The position numbers and the translations under genes were made by a program. The notes beneath the pieces were generated by a model. It was not told the DNA's origin. It saw only the letters and a list, made by a program, of their open reading frames with translations, and did not search any database. From contig JAHBTJ010000002.1 of the NCBI GenBank assembly GCA_019638595.1, forward strand, positions 62,001 to 126,000: a stretch of DNA of 64,000 bases, written 5' to 3'. The first letter of the stretch is position 1. Each line of letters starts with the position of its first letter. This DNA comes from Chitinophagaceae bacterium. GTDB lineage: Bacteria > Bacteroidota > Bacteroidia > Chitinophagales > Chitinophagaceae. Shown piece after piece: positions 33,206 through 42,419 of this stretch.

Positions 33206-36200
33206 ATGTCTGAACCAATTATTATAAAACCATTTCTCCGTTTATCAGGGCTTGAACCATTGGTAGTTCGCCCCGAAACCAACTTTATTAATATAGGCGA
33301 GAGAACCAATGTAACCGGTTCTAAAAAATTTGCGCGACTTATAAAGGAGAACAAATACGAGGAAGCGTTGAGCGTTGCCCGCCAGCAGGTGGAAAATGGC
33401 GCACAGGTGCTGGATATCAATATGGATGACGCTTTACTGGATGGCGTAAAGGCAATGACCACCTTTATCAACCTCGTGCAAAGCGAACCTGATATTGCCA
33501 GAATACCTATCATGATTGACAGCTCCAAATTCGAGATCATTGAAGCGGGGCTGAAATGCGTACAGGGTAAATGTATCGTTAACTCCATCTCCATGAAAGA
33601 AGGAGAGGAAAAATTCATTCAACAGGCAATTATTTGCCAGAGTTATGGTGCAGCAGTAATTGTAATGGCCTTTGATGAACTAGGACAGGCCGACACTAAA
33701 GAACGTAAGATAAACATCTGCCATAGGGCATATAAAATATTAACGGAACAGGTAGGCTACGATCCGCAGGATATTATTTTCGACCCCAACATTTTTGCCA
33801 TAGCAACCGGGCTGGAAGAGCACAATAACTACGGTGTTGATTTTATTGAAGCCACGCAGGAAATAAAACGGCTGATGCCGTTAACCGGCATAAGCGGCGG
33901 CGTAAGTAATCTCTCCTTTTCTTTTCGCGGTAATGAGCCGGTGCGCGAGGCCATGCATGCCGTGTTTTTATACTATGCCATTAAAGCAGGCATGAACATG
34001 GGCATTGTTAATGCCGGTCAGTTGGTGGTATATGATGAAATTGAACCGGGACTTCGTACCTTATGCGAAGACGTTATATTGAACCGCAATAATGATAATA
34101 ATGAAGCCACTGAAAAACTGATTGCTTTTGCTGAAACGGTAAAGGCAAAAGGAAAGGTGGAAGTAAAAGACGAAGGCTGGCGCAAAGAAAGCGTGGAAGA
34201 AAGATTGAAACATTCTCTTGTTAATGGTATTACAGATTATATAGACACAGATACTGAAGAAGCGCGGCTTAAATATCCCAAACCTTTGGATGTAATTGAA
34301 GGCCCGCTGATGAACGGCATGAGTGTGGTAGGTGATCTGTTTGGTGCAGGCAAAATGTTTTTACCGCAGGTGGTAAAATCTGCAAGGGTGATGAAAAAAT
34401 CCGTGGCATGGCTTACCCCCTATATTGAAGAAGAAAAAAAGAATAATCCTGTAGCGCAGGATGGCAGCGCCCCTAAAATTTTACTCGCAACCGTAAAGGG
34501 CGATGTGCACGATATTGGAAAGAATATAGTGGGGGTTGTGCTGGGCTGTAATGGGTATGATATCATTGACCTGGGCGTAATGGTGCCTACGGATAAAATA
34601 TTGGATACTGCCGAAAAAGAAAATGCCGACATTATTGGCGTAAGCGGGTTGATCACGCCCTCGCTGGATGAAATGGTAAATGTAGCACATGAAATGAAAA
34701 GAAGGGGCATGAACAAGCCATTGCTGATTGGTGGCGCAACCACATCGCGTATGCACACGGCTGTAAAAATTGCCCCGCAATATGATAATGGTGTTGTACA
34801 TGTGCTCGATGCAAGCAGAAGTGTAACTGTTGCAGGCTCTTTGCTTAATGCCGATCAGAAAGAAGGATTTTTAGATAAGACGCGTTCCGAATACCAAAAG
34901 CTGAAACAGGATTTTGAAAATAAAAAGCCGGTTAAGCAATACCTTTCTTTTGCAGATGCGCAGGCTAATAAAACAGCAATTGATTGGGATAATTATACAC
35001 CGCCCGTACCCACTTTTACAGGAACGAGAGTTTTTAATGATTACAATTTAGCTGAGCTCCGTGATTATATAGACTGGAAGCCATTTTTTATTTCATGGGA
35101 GCTGCATGGCAACTTCCCGGCCATTCTTACTGATGAAAAAGTAGGTGTAGAAGCTACCAAACTATATAACGATGCCAATAAGCTGCTTGATATCATCATC
35201 AATGAAAAGTGGCTGACGGCACAGGGAGTTATCGGGTTTTGGTCTGCGAACAGCGATGGAAAAGATACAATTATTGTAAATAATAACGGTGAGACAATAT
35301 ATCTTGAATCACTGCGTCAACAAATAAAGAAAGCGCCGGGACAACCGAATCTGAGCTTGAGTGATTTTATAAAGCCATGCCCATCCCCGGCCCTTCCCTT
35401 TGGGAAGGGAGAAGAGAGCCTATCCCCAACCCTTTCCAAAGGAAAGGGAGATCAGCCCACAAAGGCCCAGGATACAGGCTTTGGTTATGAAACTGCCGAC
35501 CCAATACTATATAGACATCTTAAGGATTTTGCTGTTCAGCAAAAACAAAATCCTACAGAGGCGGAGAGGGTTTTGTGGCAGTTTTTAAGAGGGAAAAAAT
35601 TAGAGTCATATAAATTTCGCCGTCAGCATATCATTCTTCAATTTATTGCCGACTTTGTTTGCCTGCGTAAAAAACTGATCATAGAATTAGATGGCAGTAT
35701 ACACGACCTGCCTGAATCCAAAATCAGCGATCAGCAGCGAACTGAAATACTTAATGAAAAGGGATATACTGTTATCAGATTCAACAATGATGAAGTATTA
35801 CATAACACCGACAATGTACTCAATAAAATTACCGAAGCTCTTAACCACCTTCCCGAAGCCGGTAGTAGTAATGAAGATGCAGAAGCCCTCTCATTAGGAG
35901 AGGGTTTGGGAGAGGCTGCTATTGACCATCTTGGAGCTTTTTCCGTAACAATAAAGGGCATCGAACCACATCTCGAAAGATTTATAAAAGATCACGATGA
36001 TTATAACAAGATAATGTTACAGTCTTTATGCGATCGTTTGGCGGAAGCATTTGCCGAATGCTTGCATGAAAGAGTGCGCAAAGAATTTTGGGGCTATGTA
36101 AAAGAAGAGCATTTGTCCAACGAAGATCTTATCAAAGAAAAATACCAGGGCATACGCCCCGCCCCGGGTTATCCGGCCTGCCCCGATCATACGGAAAAAT

Positions 36201-36427
36201 ATAAGCTATTTGAATTATTAGGCGGTGAAGAAGTTACCGGTATCCACCTCACAGAATCTCTTGCCATGTATCCTGCTGCATCCATATGTGGCTGGTATTT
36301 CAGTCACCCGCAAAGCCAGTATTTTGGCGTGGGTAAAATTCAGCCTGACCAGTTTGAAGATTATTTTCAACGGAAGGGAATGGGTAGGGAAGAGCTGGAA
36401 AGATGGCTTAGACCGGTGACGGAGTGA
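33206..36427 (+). CDS. metH: Cobalamin-dependent methionine synthase, folate/B12/activation modules, with inserted DUF559 domain
   Basis: The ATG at 33206 ([19 protein letters not shown]) is preferred to 33143, whose extra residues are a read-through palindrome. Methionine synthase modules come in order. The pterin-binding barrel contains [20 protein letters not shown] and [17 protein letters not shown]. The B12 cap domain follows, then the Rossmann B12 domain with the lower-ligand motif in [20 protein letters not shown]. The activation domain contains [19 protein letters not shown] and, at the end, [17 protein letters not shown]. The activation domain is interrupted after LSLSDFIKP by ~181 foreign residues containing a DUF559 nuclease, then resumes [20 protein letters not shown]. 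Without the insert the protein has a normal length of about 890. The enzyme may still fold if the insert forms a loop domain. Confidence 0.93.
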   Translation: MSEPIIIKPFLRLSGLEPLVVRPETNFINIGERTNVTGSKKFARLIKENKYEEALSVARQQVENGAQVLDINMDDALLDGVKAMTTFINLVQSEPDIARIPIMIDSSKFEIIEAGLKCVQGKCIVNSISMKEGEEKFIQQAIICQSYGAAVIVMAFDELGQADTKERKINICHRAYKILTEQVGYDPQDIIFDPNIFAIATGLEEHNNYGVDFIEATQEIKRLMPLTGISGGVSNLSFSFRGNEPVREAMHAVFLYYAIKAGMNMGIVNAGQLVVYDEIEPGLRTLCEDVILNRNNDNNEATEKLIAFAETVKAKGKVEVKDEGWRKESVEERLKHSLVNGITDYIDTDTEEARLKYPKPLDVIEGPLMNGMSVVGDLFGAGKMFLPQVVKSARVMKKSVAWLTPYIEEEKKNNPVAQDGSAPKILLATVKGDVHDIGKNIVGVVLGCNGYDIIDLGVMVPTDKILDTAEKENADIIGVSGLITPSLDEMVNVAHEMKRRGMNKPLLIGGATTSRMHTAVKIAPQYDNGVVHVLDASRSVTVAGSLLNADQKEGFLDKTRSEYQKLKQDFENKKPVKQYLSFADAQANKTAIDWDNYTPPVPTFTGTRVFNDYNLAELRDYIDWKPFFISWELHGNFPAILTDEKVGVEATKLYNDANKLLDIIINEKWLTAQGVIGFWSANSDGKDTIIVNNNGETIYLESLRQQIKKAPGQPNLSLSDFIKPCPSPALPFGKGEESLSPTLSKGKGDQPTKAQDTGFGYETADPILYRHLKDFAVQQKQNPTEAERVLWQFLRGKKLESYKFRRQHIILQFIADFVCLRKKLIIELDGSIHDLPESKISDQQRTEILNEKGYTVIRFNNDEVLHNTDNVLNKITEALNHLPEAGSSNEDAEALSLGEGLGEAAIDHLGAFSVTIKGIEPHLERFIKDHDDYNKIMLQSLCDRLAEAFAECLHERVRKEFWGYVKEEHLSNEDLIKEKYQGIRPAPGYPACPDHTEKYKLFELLGGEEVTGIHLTESLAMYPAASICGWYFSHPQSQYFGVGKIQPDQFEDYFQRKGMGREELERWLRPVTE
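35391..35448. repeat. Two adjacent palindromes at the left end of the metH insert
   Basis: CCCTTCCC-TTT-GGGAAGGG (35391-35409) and CCCTTTCC-AAA-GGAAAGGG (35430-35448) are both perfect. They are translated as LPFGKGEE and LSKGKGD. Confidence 0.9.
35886..35904. repeat. Palindrome at the right end of the metH insert
   Basis: CCCTCTC-ATTAG-GAGAGGG, perfect 7-bp arms, translated as ALSLGEG. MetH homology resumes 17 bp later. Confidence 0.85.
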
Positions 36428-36443
36428 TAGAGGAAATTGTTAT

Positions 36444-36530
36444 GGAGACTTTAGTCTCCGGAGAACATAGGCTGTACGAAGTCGGAGACTTCGTACAGCA
36501 ATAGTTCCGAACCTTTCAAAGGTTCGGAAC
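36444..36530. repeat. Array of three perfect hairpins downstream of metH
   Basis: GGAGAC/GTCTCC (36444-36459), GCTGTACGAAGTC/GACTTCGTACAGC (36471-36499, 13-bp arms) and GTTCCGAACCTTT/AAAGGTTCGGAAC (36504-36530, 13-bp arms, one-base loop) stand in a row with no T-run. They resemble dispersed palindromic elements more than terminators, although they may also stop or stabilise the metH transcript. Confidence 0.8.
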
Positions 36531-36601
36531 CCTGCATTTAATCTCGTGAAAATTTTGCTTAAGTTTGAATACACAATGGATTTGCTATAACCGCTTTCCT
36601 A

Positions 36602-37252
36602 ATGCGTATTTCCATACAGGCTGACCATAGAGAAACCCCTTCCGGCATTCCGGAACTTATTGCTGCAAATACCGGCGTGTCATTGCTTATATCTTCTTTA
36701 CCTGCCGGAGATTATATTATCAACGGAACCATTGGCGTAGAACGTAAATCCGCGGAAGACTTTGTGCAGAGTATCATCATCAATCGCCTGTTCGGTCAGG
36801 TAGCAAAGCTAAAACGATCCGTGCTGCGCCCTTTATTGGTCGTGGAAGATAACCCTTACACTACTTCTCATAAAATTCAGAACTGCGTCGTTCGCGGTGC
36901 TGTATTATCAGTGCTGGTTTCGTGGCAGGTGCCTGTAATGTTTTCAAAAAACAAAGAATACACTGTGGCTTTACTGCTGATGGCTGCCAGGCAAAGTCTT
37001 GCTGATTTGTCGCAACTTGCCGCTCCACAAAATTATCGCCCCAAAAGGCTGGTAAGGCAGCAATTGTTTCTTTTGCAGGGCATACCTACCGTTGGGCCTG
37101 CAATAGCCGCCCGGCTGCTGCAAAAATTAGGCAGCATCAAAGCCGTTGTTAACGCCACGGAAGAAGAGCTAAAACAGGTAGAAGGTATAGGCGGTAATAA
37201 AGCGAAGAAGATATCCGGGTTTATCAACGCACTATTTTCAGGAGAGCGTTAA
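36602..37252 (+). CDS. ERCC4/XPF-type nuclease with helix-hairpin-helix
   Basis: The 216-residue product has an N-terminal ERCC4 nuclease domain with the full signature: LPAGDYIINGTIGVERKSAE then DFVQSIIINRLFGQ (V-E-R-K-x3-D). A C-terminal tandem helix-hairpin-helix follows (LLQGIPTVGPAIAARLLQKL, VEGIGGNKAKKISGF). This is the nuclease-plus-(HhH)2 core of XPF/Hef, without a helicase. Such proteins cut branched or flap DNA. They are typical of archaea and eukaryotes but occur in some bacteria. It stands alone between a hairpin array and a long palindrome. Confidence 0.9.
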   Translation: MRISIQADHRETPSGIPELIAANTGVSLLISSLPAGDYIINGTIGVERKSAEDFVQSIIINRLFGQVAKLKRSVLRPLLVVEDNPYTTSHKIQNCVVRGAVLSVLVSWQVPVMFSKNKEYTVALLLMAARQSLADLSQLAAPQNYRPKRLVRQQLFLLQGIPTVGPAIAARLLQKLGSIKAVVNATEEELKQVEGIGGNKAKKISGFINALFSGER

Positions 37253-37354
37253 AATTTATTCATAAGGATTATTTGATGGCTGCCGGTACATATCAAACAA
37301 TAAAAGAAAGTGGATGTGGCTTTCGGTTAGAAAAGCTATTTAACCCGGCTTGTT

Positions 37355-37386
37355 TTTTAAACCCCTCGAATTCGAGGGGTTTAAAA
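37355..37386. terminator. 32-bp perfect palindrome, probable bidirectional terminator
   Basis: TTTTAAACCCCTCGAA (37355-37370) is followed directly by its exact complement (37371-37386), with T-rich flanks on the left. It lies within the 332-bp gap between the ERCC4 gene and uxaA. A loopless palindrome can fold as a stem with a four-base tip. Otherwise 37253-37584 shows nothing. Confidence 0.65.
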
Positions 37387-37584
37387 TTTGGGTTGTGAAA
37401 CTGTTGTTTATTTTTAATAAAATGTGATTTGACAGCATCAATTGTAGATGACTGAAAGCCGGCAGAGACAGACAATGTAAAAATATACCGCCCAAATTCA
37501 ATTTTTATTATCCCCTCCCATTTCAATAATTTCGCTGTCTGTTTTAGAACAAAACCCCGGAATATTCCACTAATTATTTGAACG

Positions 37585-39228
37585 ATGAAAGCAAGAGTTC
37601 TGAAAATACATCCCAAGGATAATGTATTGGTTGCCCTTACTAATCTGAAGAAAGGCGAAGTGATTGAACATGACGGGAACAACTATACCCTGGTTGATGA
37701 TGTTGATGCCAAGCATAAGTTTTTTATGGCTGATATGAAAGCCGGCGATTCCGTATACATGTACGGTGTGCTGGTAGGTAAAATCCAGTTTGATGTGCCG
37801 AAGGGTGGGAGGATGACAACAGACAATACCAAACATGCGGCCGACCCATATTCGTATCGTGCCGTTAAATATGATTGGCATGCTCCCGATGTGTCAAAAT
37901 TTGCCGGCAGAACTTTTAACGGGTATAAACGCAGCGATGGCAGGGTAGGTACTGCCAACTACTGGCTTTTTCTGCCCACGGTATTTTGCGAAAACAGGAA
38001 CCTGGATGTTATAAGAGAAGCCTTGCATAATGAGCTGGGATATGCCGTTACTGATAAATATAAATCTTACGCGAAGTCTTTGGTGGATGCATTTAAGGAT
38101 GGCGTTGATCTAAGTTCTGTTGATATAACCGCATTAGAACCTGATCCGAAACAAAGAAGAGTTTTTAAAAATATTGATGGTATCAAATTCCTGAATCACC
38201 AGATGGGCTGTGGCGGCACCCGCCAGGATGCCAAAACACTGGGTGAATTACTGGCTGCATATTCCGACCATCCGAATGTGGGCGGCATAACGATATTAAG
38301 TCTCGGTTGCCAGAATTTACAGGTACAGGATTACCTGAAATACCTGAAGGAGCGCAACCCCGGTTTTGATAAGCCATTATACGTTTTTGAACAGCAGCAA
38401 TCGCAAAGTGAAGAGCAGTTAGTTGCTGAAGCCATTCGCAAAACTTTTGAAGGATTGGTTGAGCTAAACAAAATAGAACGCACACCGGCTCCTTTATCTG
38501 AATTGTGCGTTGGTGTAAAATGCGGCGGCAGCGACGGGTTCAGCGGTATATCAGCTAATCCTGCCGTAGGCTATTGTGCCGACTTACTGGTAGGCTTAGG
38601 CGCCAAAGTGTTATTGGCTGAATTTCCTGAATTATGTGGCGCGGAGCAGGAATTAATTGACCGTTCGGTGGATGAAGCTACCGCCAATAAATTCATTACC
38701 TTGATGCGCAATTATGATGAACTGGCACATAAAGTAGGTTCAGGATTTCATATGAATCCTTCGCCCGGTAATATTAAGGATGGTTTGATCACCGATGCTA
38801 TTAAATCAACCGGAGCAGCTAAAAAAGGAGGAACATCTCCCGTGGTGGATGTATTGGATTATACTGAAAAAGTGAAAAAGCCGGGATTGAGTTTGGTTTG
38901 CACTCCCGGTAATGATGTGGAAGCTACAACCGGCAAAACAGCATCCGGTTCAACATTGATATTGTTTACCACGGGTTTAGGAACACCAACGGGTAATCCT
39001 GTTTGTCCTACCATTAAAGTAGCAACCAATTCATCTTTGGCAAAAAGAATGAAAGATATTATTGATATTGATACCGGTGGTATTATAGAGGGCGAAAAAA
39101 CCATTGAGCAAATGGGAGAGGAGATACTGGAATATTGCATCAAAGCCGCCAGCGGCGAAATAATTCCCAAAGCGGTACAACTCAACCAGGATGATTTTAT
39201 TCCGTGGAAGAGAGGAGTGTCTTTATAG
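37585..39228 (+). CDS. uxaA: Altronate dehydratase (UxaA family)
   Basis: The 547-residue product has the fused SAF-like N-terminal domain (about 1-90, KARVLKIHPKDNVLVALTNL) and the large C-terminal UxaA domain. Conserved Cys-rich segments include NHQMGCGGTRQDA, VGVKCGGSDGFSGISANPAV and LAEFPELCGAEQEL, which bind Fe(II) in the family. It dehydrates altronate or a related sugar acid to a 2-keto-3-deoxy acid. The SDR gene at 39419 is a plausible downstream enzyme. No isomerase or transporter is adjacent, so the sugar is uncertain. Confidence 0.9.
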   Translation: MKARVLKIHPKDNVLVALTNLKKGEVIEHDGNNYTLVDDVDAKHKFFMADMKAGDSVYMYGVLVGKIQFDVPKGGRMTTDNTKHAADPYSYRAVKYDWHAPDVSKFAGRTFNGYKRSDGRVGTANYWLFLPTVFCENRNLDVIREALHNELGYAVTDKYKSYAKSLVDAFKDGVDLSSVDITALEPDPKQRRVFKNIDGIKFLNHQMGCGGTRQDAKTLGELLAAYSDHPNVGGITILSLGCQNLQVQDYLKYLKERNPGFDKPLYVFEQQQSQSEEQLVAEAIRKTFEGLVELNKIERTPAPLSELCVGVKCGGSDGFSGISANPAVGYCADLLVGLGAKVLLAEFPELCGAEQELIDRSVDEATANKFITLMRNYDELAHKVGSGFHMNPSPGNIKDGLITDAIKSTGAAKKGGTSPVVDVLDYTEKVKKPGLSLVCTPGNDVEATTGKTASGSTLILFTTGLGTPTGNPVCPTIKVATNSSLAKRMKDIIDIDTGGIIEGEKTIEQMGEEILEYCIKAASGEIIPKAVQLNQDDFIPWKRGVSL

Positions 39229-39375
39229 AGTGGTAAGTAGTAAGAGTAAGTGTAATTTGAAAATTAGTAGATTTGAAAATTTGAAAATGAGGGAAGTGCA
39301 CTAAGGGTGGCTATACATTTTATCAGAAAACAATTAATAAACACTCTTTGAAAAGCAAGGGCTGTGCTCAGGTCT

Positions 39376-39392
39376 CCTCCCCTTTGGGGAGG
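39376..39392. repeat. Palindrome CCTCCCC-TTT-GGGGAGG
   Basis: A perfect 7-bp-arm palindrome between uxaA and the SDR gene, of the same kind as the palindromes in and around metH. It is followed by GGGAGGGGTTTTAAAT. Confidence 0.7.
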
Positions 39393-39418
39393 CTGGGAGG
39401 GGTTTTAAATAATTTTGT

Positions 39419-40195
39419 ATGTTTAGATTAGATAACAAAACCGCCATCATCACCGGCGGGGGAAGCGGGATAGGAAAAGCAATAACAACAGTTTTTGCCA
39501 AACAGGGGGCACAGGTATATGTGCTGGATATGGATGAAAAGGGCGGCAATGCTACTGTACAGGAGATAGTTGACGCCGGTAATAAAGCCGCATTTTACAA
39601 ATGCAATGTGGCCGACCAGCAAAATGTAAAAGCTGTTATTGGTGAAATTGCGGCTAAGCACAGCGGTACTATAGATATTCTCGTAAATAATGCCGGCATT
39701 GCTCATGTGGGGCAGGCAGATAATACCAGTGAAGAAGATTTTGACCGTATTGTATCGGTTAACATAAAAGGCGTATATAACTGCCTGCACGAAGCCATTC
39801 CTTTTATGAAAGAAAAGGGAGGTTCAATACTCAATATGGCTTCCATTGCTGCGATGGTAGGTATACCGGACCGGTTCGTATATTCCACCGCCAAAGGTGC
39901 GGTGGCAGCTATGACGCTTTCTGTGGCCAAGGATTATATCAGGTATAATATCCGTTGTAATGCCATTTCCCCGGCAAGGGTGCATACACCTTTTGTGGAT
40001 GGATTTCTGGCTAAAAATTATGTGGGTAAGGAAGCGGAAATGTTTGAAAAGCTTTCCAAAACCCAACCAATCGGAAGAATGGCCAAGCCGGAAGAAATTG
40101 CATATCTCGCCTTATACCTCTGTTCAGATGAAGCATCTTTCATTACCGGTTGCGATTATCCTATTGATGGCGGTTTTGTTAAATTGAACAATTAA
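39419..40195 (+). CDS. Short-chain dehydrogenase/reductase
   Basis: The 258-residue product is a classical SDR. It has the cofactor motif TGGGSGIGKAI (residues 12-22), NNAG in DILVNNAGIAHVG, catalytic Ser in NMASIAA and Y-x3-K in FVYSTAKGAVAAM. D in YVLDMDEKGG suggests NAD preference. The closest family impression is sugar-acid dehydrogenases of the 2-keto-3-deoxy-fuconate type, which fits the neighbouring uxaA, but the substrate is inference. It is spaced 190 bp from uxaA with palindromes between, so joint transcription is uncertain. Confidence 0.9.
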   Translation: MFRLDNKTAIITGGGSGIGKAITTVFAKQGAQVYVLDMDEKGGNATVQEIVDAGNKAAFYKCNVADQQNVKAVIGEIAAKHSGTIDILVNNAGIAHVGQADNTSEEDFDRIVSVNIKGVYNCLHEAIPFMKEKGGSILNMASIAAMVGIPDRFVYSTAKGAVAAMTLSVAKDYIRYNIRCNAISPARVHTPFVDGFLAKNYVGKEAEMFEKLSKTQPIGRMAKPEEIAYLALYLCSDEASFITGCDYPIDGGFVKLNN

Positions 40196-40260
40196 GGCGC
40201 AGGAAGCGTATAAAGCGCAATTTTTTGCCGGGCGGCTCGTTTGCACTCAAAAGGTACAGC

Positions 40261-41169
40261 ATGAGATTTTTCCTTTTTTGCATGATCGTTTGTGTAACAG
40301 GTATATCCTGCTCCAAACAAAACGACGCTGCCACAGAACCTAAGTTGATCTTTCGCTTTAAGTTTGATTCTACCCAGGCAAGGCTGAATAATATTGGAGA
40401 ACCTTCCGTTATAGCTGCAGGGCATGCAGCTGTAAGTCCTGTGTTTAATAAAATGAGCGCTCATTACATAGAGCTTGCCGAAGCAAATAATACAGCATTG
40501 GGAGCCGGCGCTATTATTTACAAAGCACCTGAAACGACCCTGGGAGGGGAGAACGCTATTGATTTTAATAAGTCGGTTCTTGCAGGAAATAACGAGGTGT
40601 TCTATGCTGTTTCTTTAAAAGATGTTATGCCGGGAGAATATGAATGGTTGCGTGTTTCACTGGCTTACCAGAACTATTCAATAAAGTATCATGTAGACAC
40701 TACTATCGCCGATACTATTACCATAGACCAGGATTTTGACGGCACCATTGCATCGTTCATAGGATATAATACGTATATCAATTCCTATCAAATAAAAACA
40801 CAGTCACTGCTGGTGAACGAAAACCGTAAGCAGGGTTACTGGGGCTTTGAAACAGAAATAAACGGCGATGGATTCAGTGAAACCATTACAATTTCCGGCC
40901 AGGCGCCCGAAGGAGCAACAACGGTGGTAAATCCCATTGCAGCCACCTCTCCTGTGCCATCCGGCTCCTGCGTGGTAACCGCAGCGTTTTTGCCGGGTAA
41001 GCTGCTCATTACGGGCAAGGAAACTGCCAATGTTATTGTAGAAGTATCACTATCTGTCAATAAAAGTTTTGAATGGCAGGAAATCGTAGATAACGGTAAA
41101 TGGGATCCATTAAAAGGTGAACCCGTAGTGGATATGGGAATAAGGGGTATGATACCAACCATACAATAA
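40261..41169 (+). CDS. Lipoprotein of unknown function
   Basis: The ATG at 40261 gives a clear lipoprotein signal (MRFFLFCMIVCVTGISC, Cys about 17). An upstream frame from 40225 would add residues that mask it. The 302-residue product starts SKQNDAATEPKLIFRFKFDS after the Cys and is otherwise beta-rich (EYEWLRVSLAYQNYSIKYHV). It contains an acidic DQDFDGTIASF segment that could bind calcium. No known domain is recognised. Its last codons are duplicated downstream. Confidence 0.8.
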   Translation: MRFFLFCMIVCVTGISCSKQNDAATEPKLIFRFKFDSTQARLNNIGEPSVIAAGHAAVSPVFNKMSAHYIELAEANNTALGAGAIIYKAPETTLGGENAIDFNKSVLAGNNEVFYAVSLKDVMPGEYEWLRVSLAYQNYSIKYHVDTTIADTITIDQDFDGTIASFIGYNTYINSYQIKTQSLLVNENRKQGYWGFETEINGDGFSETITISGQAPEGATTVVNPIAATSPVPSGSCVVTAAFLPGKLLITGKETANVIVEVSLSVNKSFEWQEIVDNGKWDPLKGEPVVDMGIRGMIPTIQ

Positions 41170-41241
41170 GTATATTAAGCGCTTAAGCTACTATACAGCA
41201 GCGCTCACTATGTATGATACCAACCATACAATAAGTATATT
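41147..41241. repeat. 30-bp direct duplication at the 3' end of the lipoprotein gene
   Basis: The 30 bases starting GTATGATACCAACC at 41147-41176, which include the stop codon, are repeated exactly at 41212-41241, 65 bp away. The second copy would again encode MIPTIQ and stop. The spacer has an AGCGCTTAAGC-like palindrome. This looks like a recent tandem duplication. Confidence 0.85.
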
Positions 41242-41263
41242 CCGATCATCGGAGTTTAATATG

Positions 41264-42391
41264 TCAATCAAAAAACAACGCTGCTGCCAATCCATCTGCA
41301 AATAACTTTCCCTGGTTGGTTAAAGCAATATATTCCGGACTTATAATAACCTTGTCTGCAGAAAAGGACAAAGCCGTTTCAAAAGTTTTAGTATAAGCGT
41401 TCGGGCCAAAAGCGTTTTTTATTTTAATGAGATCAATGCCTTCCGAAGTACGCAGTGATGTCATGATATACTCATTTAGTTGTTGGGTGCTGGTGAGTAT
41501 TTCCTTTTCAGCCGGGATAATATTGTCCTTTATGGATTTTATGTACAATGCGTTATTGGCGATATTCCAGCTCCGGGTATCAATTCCATTATAAGAATGT
41601 GCCGACGGACCAAACCCAAGGTATGCTTTGCCCTGCCAGTAGGAAGTATTATGGCGGCTGCGTTTACCTGGCAGGGAAAAGTTGGATATTTCGTAATGCT
41701 CATACCCGGCGTTATTCAACCAGTCTATCAATTGCAAAAACTGCGTGGCCTGCTGTTCTGCATCAATGTCCTGCATTTTGTGTTTACGAATGAATTGCTG
41801 CAAAGCGGTTTTAGGCTCAACCGTAAGGGCGTAACAGCTTATATGCGGTACGCCAAGCTCAATAACTTTTTCTACGTTCCATTGCCAGTTGTTATCCGGC
41901 AGGGTAGGGGTGCCGTATATGAGGTCAATGCTCAGGTTATCAAAGCCGGTATCCTGAGCCAGCTGTATGCAATTAAGGGCTTCTGCGGCGCTATGAGCCC
42001 GGTTCATCCATTTTAGATCATCCTCAAAAAATGATTGTATGCCTATGCTCAGCCGGTTAATGCCTGCACTTTTCCATATTTGTAGTTTTGTGGCCGATAT
42101 ATCATCGGGGTTCGCTTCTAATGTAATTTCTGCGTCCGGGGAAATGGTAAATTTTGCCTGTAAAGATGAAAAGATGGCGCCTAAGTCATTTTCATCCAGT
42201 AAGCTAGGGGTTCCGCCGCCCAGGTAAATAGTTTCAATAGCAGGGCCACTTTCATATCCCGAACTCATTTCAATTTCCTTCAATAAAGCTGTTATTAAAT
42301 CGTTCTTGAGCTTAAGTGATGTTGAAAAATGAAAATTACAGTATAAGCATGCCTGTTTACAAAAAGGAATATGGATGTAAATACCTGCCAA
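41264..42391 (-). CDS. hemW: HemW, radical SAM haem chaperone
   Basis: The start is set at a TTG at 42391, which yields MAGIYIHIPFCKQACLYCNF and a 375-residue protein of normal HemW length. The longer frame to 42544 would overlap the divergent gene at 42420 and adds unrelated residues. The radical-SAM cluster motif is C-x3-C-x2-C in FCKQACLYC. ETIYLGGGTPSLL and ISCYALTVEPKTAL are also typical. The extra Cys of true coproporphyrinogen oxidases (HemN) is lacking, so the haem-chaperone role is preferred. Confidence 0.92.
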   Translation of the reverse strand: MAGIYIHIPFCKQACLYCNFHFSTSLKLKNDLITALLKEIEMSSGYESGPAIETIYLGGGTPSLLDENDLGAIFSSLQAKFTISPDAEITLEANPDDISATKLQIWKSAGINRLSIGIQSFFEDDLKWMNRAHSAAEALNCIQLAQDTGFDNLSIDLIYGTPTLPDNNWQWNVEKVIELGVPHISCYALTVEPKTALQQFIRKHKMQDIDAEQQATQFLQLIDWLNNAGYEHYEISNFSLPGKRSRHNTSYWQGKAYLGFGPSAHSYNGIDTRSWNIANNALYIKSIKDNIIPAEKEILTSTQQLNEYIMTSLRTSEGIDLIKIKNAFGPNAYTKTFETALSFSADKVIISPEYIALTNQGKLFADGLAAALFFD

Positions 42392-42419
42392 ATGCTGTAC
42401 GATTTTTGATTTACGATTT

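Larger units (their letters stand above)
35378..35920 (+). mobile_element. In-frame inserted element in metH carrying a DUF559 (PD-(D/E)XK) domain
   Basis: The insert is about 543 bp (181 codons), a multiple of three, with no stop codon. It begins with two perfect palindromes (35391-35409 and 35430-35448). Then comes a complete DUF559/Vsr-like domain at about 35510-35860: [56 protein letters not shown] and [15 protein letters not shown]. It ends just after a third palindrome at 35886-35904. The D...E-L-D-G active-site pattern is kept. Free-standing DUF559 genes are common in Bacteroidota; here the whole unit sits inside an essential-type enzyme in frame. Exact ends are estimated to within a few codons. 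Confidence 0.85.

Noticed and set aside
35378-35920. The metH insert as an intein
   Set aside because: It lacks intein splice-junction residues and Hint-fold motifs, and the only recognisable domain is DUF559.
31279-36427. Split of metH as a frameshift or assembly error
   Set aside because: Separate homocysteine and folate/B12 genes are common in Bacteroidota, both parts have normal ends, and unrelated sequence lies between them.
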